This document shows positions 7,197 through 8,681 of a DNA stretch of 8,681 nt, in pieces. The stretch covers positions 1 through 8,681 of the forward strand of contig CAYRIF010000158.1 of assembly GCA_964424205.1 (NCBI GenBank), read 5' to 3'. Within the stretch, counting starts at the first letter, position 1. Each line of letters starts with the position of its first letter. A program made the position numbers and the translations under genes. The notes under the pieces are model-generated. The model saw only the letters and a program-made list of their open reading frames with translations. It searched no databases and was not told where the DNA came from. This DNA is from CAYRIF01 sp964424205 (GTDB lineage: Bacteria; Bacteroidota; Bacteroidia; Cytophagales; Cyclobacteriaceae).

Positions 7197-7227
7197 TGTT
7201 TGTCACCTTGCTAAAATCATCTTTTTT
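7179..7227 (+). terminator. Stem-loop shared by two convergent genes, with T-run on the + strand
   Basis: AGCAAGGTGA at 7183-7192 and TCACCTTGCT at 7203-7212 form a perfect 10-bp stem with a 10-nt loop. Outside it, GATG (7179-7182) can pair with CATC (7218-7221) across a 5-nt one-sided bulge, and six T residues (7222-7227) follow at once. This fits a Rho-independent terminator for the rightward pair. The stem contains the last codons of the AI-2E gene; its TAG (7194-7196) is in the loop. On the other strand the stem holds the last codons and TGA (7203-7205) of the T9SS protein gene. The - strand exit side has no comparable T-run, so leftward termination would be weaker and could not protect the AI-2E gene from antisense read-through as well. 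Confidence 0.6.
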
Positions 7228-8681
7228 GTAAAACTTTTATCTTCGAAAACGTCAATGCCATATTCTAGTCGATAATAGTATATGCCGTTAGAAAGGTAGG
7301 TGCCATTGCCATCTTTCCCATCCCAAATTACTTCATTCTCTCCTTCGAATTGTGTAGCGAGCAGTATAGTCCTCACTTTTTTTCCATCTTGGTTATAAAT
7401 TTGAATCCGGGCAACAGCTTGTTTGGGCAAAGTAAATTTGATGGTGGTAATATCAGTAAAAGGGTTTGGAAAGTTCTGCTCTAAACTAAACGGAGAAGCA
7501 GTGTTCTCAGATGATACTAGTGGCAGTACATTGTCGAATGTTTTGGTATAGACACCGTTACCATGCGTGGCAATAGCAACTGTTCCGGTACTTGGCTCAT
7601 ATGAAATCATGGGGATTACTACATTGCCAATGATCCCTTTACCTTCCAATGCCCATATCGTATTATCACCTTCCAAATGGGTAGTGGAGTAGAGCCCTGC
7701 ACTAGTGGCAGCTAAGTAAAGGTATGCGCCATTTTCCATAGGAATTATTTTAGCCCAACGAACAGATGGTCCAGCGGCTTCATCATTGTCTGGCATGTCC
7801 AGGTTACCGCTAACGGATTGAAAAGTACTTCCGCCGTCACGTGATAGAAAAATACTTTTTACATTATAATTAGAGAACACTACAAAAATATTATCCGCGT
7901 TGGTTGGGTCAACTTCAATACAAGAAACATATCCATCACTTGGAAAAACTGGACTTGAAATGTTTTTTGATGCAGGATTCATTCTATCTGCGTTGATGAC
8001 TTTGTAAACTTTTCCTTCCGTCGTTCCATAATAGAGTATGTCTTTTGGTGTCCTTGAAATAGCAAGTGCACTTATTTGTCCGGAAGCTATTTTAGTCTGT
8101 GGTATGTCAAACCAATTGATGGTAGTAGAATCTGAACTACCTGGAATCTGGGTTATATTTGGATTTCGCCATACTTTATCGCCTCCTGCCACATACATTT
8201 TGCTATTATTGTGTGGGTCAATGATAAAAGGGTTGACAAAAAGGAAGCCTTGTCCTTCGGTTTTTCCCGCAAGTGCTGGGTCAATTCTGGCAACTGGTAT
8301 GAGTTCATTACCTCTTTGAAAATATCGAATAATTCGTCCATTTTGTGAGGACGCATAAATATTTGCGCCATCATGTCCAATGGCTGCATAACCACCATCA
8401 CCACCTAGTAGTTGGTGCCAGTCGGAATTGGATGGAGTGGATAAATAGGAGCCGTTATCTTGCAGTCCGCCAACAATAATATCATTGCCATTTACATTTC
8501 CTATATCCAATGCATAAAATTGTGAGGTAAGATAGCCATTGTTCAAACTTTGCCAGGCAACTTCTCCGCCGTTAATATTAGCGGTTATACTTATTCCACC
8601 ATCATGACTTGAGATGGCTTTATTTGGGTTGGACGGATAAAAAACGAGGTTATGTTGATCTGGATGTTGATTTGTGTAATT
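7203..8681 (-). CDS. Secreted sortilin/BNR-like beta-propeller protein with T9SS C-terminal sorting domain (5' end outside window)
   Basis: The frame is open to the window edge, giving 492 visible residues; the N-terminus is missing. The visible part starts with HPDQHNLVFYPSNPNKAISS and HDGGIS (about 6-31), then LNNGYLTSQFYALDIG (46-61), GGLQDNGSY (71-79) and LGGDGGYAAIGHDG (92-105). This pattern is typical of large sortilin-type beta-propellers of Bacteroidota. An Asp-box (BNR) motif SRDGGSTFQ lies at about 280-288. After a short linker, residues about 402-492 form the secretion tail: QNFPNPFTDITTIKFTLP, then IYNQDGKKVR, WDGKDGNG, GIYYYRLEYG and a basic end KKMILAR. This combines a FlgD-like Ig fold with the type A T9SS sorting signal, which directs export through the PorU/T9SS machinery and surface attachment or release. 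The ligand or enzymatic role is unknown. A TTG at 8544-8546 is not a real start, because recognisable family sequence continues upstream of it. Confidence 0.88.
   Translation of the reverse strand, partial: NYTNQHPDQHNLVFYPSNPNKAISSHDGGISITANINGGEVAWQSLNNGYLTSQFYALDIGNVNGNDIIVGGLQDNGSYLSTPSNSDWHQLLGGDGGYAAIGHDGANIYASSQNGRIIRYFQRGNELIPVARIDPALAGKTEGQGFLFVNPFIIDPHNNSKMYVAGGDKVWRNPNITQIPGSSDSTTINWFDIPQTKIASGQISALAISRTPKDILYYGTTEGKVYKVINADRMNPASKNISSPVFPSDGYVSCIEVDPTNADNIFVVFSNYNVKSIFLSRDGGSTFQSVSGNLDMPDNDEAAGPSVRWAKIIPMENGAYLYLAATSAGLYSTTHLEGDNTIWALEGKGIIGNVVIPMISYEPSTGTVAIATHGNGVYTKTFDNVLPLVSSENTASPFSLEQNFPNPFTDITTIKFTLPKQAVARIQIYNQDGKKVRTILLATQFEGENEVIWDGKDGNGTYLSNGIYYYRLEYGIDVFEDKSFTKKMILAR

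Noticed and set aside
7203..8546. T9SS protein starting at the TTG codon 8544-8546
   Set aside because: The frame is open to 8681 and the upstream translation carries typical family sequence (HPDQHNLVF, NPNKAISSHDGG), so the gene simply runs off the window.
1..8681. tRNA, rRNA, CRISPR, IS element or riboswitch
   Set aside because: Intergenic gaps are at most 80 bp, and no cloverleaf, repeat-spacer pattern, transposase or riboswitch-like leader was seen in them.

Overview
The window looks like part of a Bacteroidota chromosome, most likely from the Cytophagales, Chitinophagales or relatives. The evidence is a C-terminal type IX secretion (T9SS) sorting domain on a sortilin/BNR-like protein, a CBM9-like + DUF5916 outer-membrane protein, the roughly 400-residue Bacteroidota form of QueA, AT-rich DNA with no Shine-Dalgarno motifs, and TAnnTTTG-like -7 promoter boxes. 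No tRNA, rRNA, CRISPR array or insertion sequence is visible.

Layout: The left part (3831 down to 1) is a leftward run of four genes: an alpha/beta hydrolase, queA, a small MscS-type mechanosensitive channel, and an RHS 'tip' (core domain plus a C-terminal effector-like domain). Gaps are 49 bp, 24 bp and a 4-bp ATGA stop/start overlap, so co-transcription is plausible. A short 80-bp divergent region separates this run from a rightward pair: a DUF5916 outer-membrane protein (3912-6101) and an AI-2E/PerM-family membrane protein (6126-7196). The right end (8681 down to 7203) is the C-terminal part of a large secreted T9SS substrate, transcribed towards the pair. The two convergent genes are separated by 6 bp, and both stop codons lie in or against one perfect 10-bp inverted repeat that looks like a terminator.

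The most unusual part is the RHS tip. It has no YD-repeat shell. It starts on an ATG that overlaps the mscS stop codon, with an in-frame TAA immediately before it. It is interrupted by an in-frame TGA at 328-330, after which the same frame stays open for 109 codons to the window edge. A His motif (GHMG) lies before the TGA and an Asn-Cys motif (NNCVDAC) after it, the order expected of a circularly permuted papain-like (NlpC/P60-type) domain. This is either a decayed orphan RHS cassette with a nonsense mutation, a sequencing error, or, less likely, a recoded gene. The other genes look intact and ordinary: tRNA queuosine modification, osmotic protection and envelope functions.
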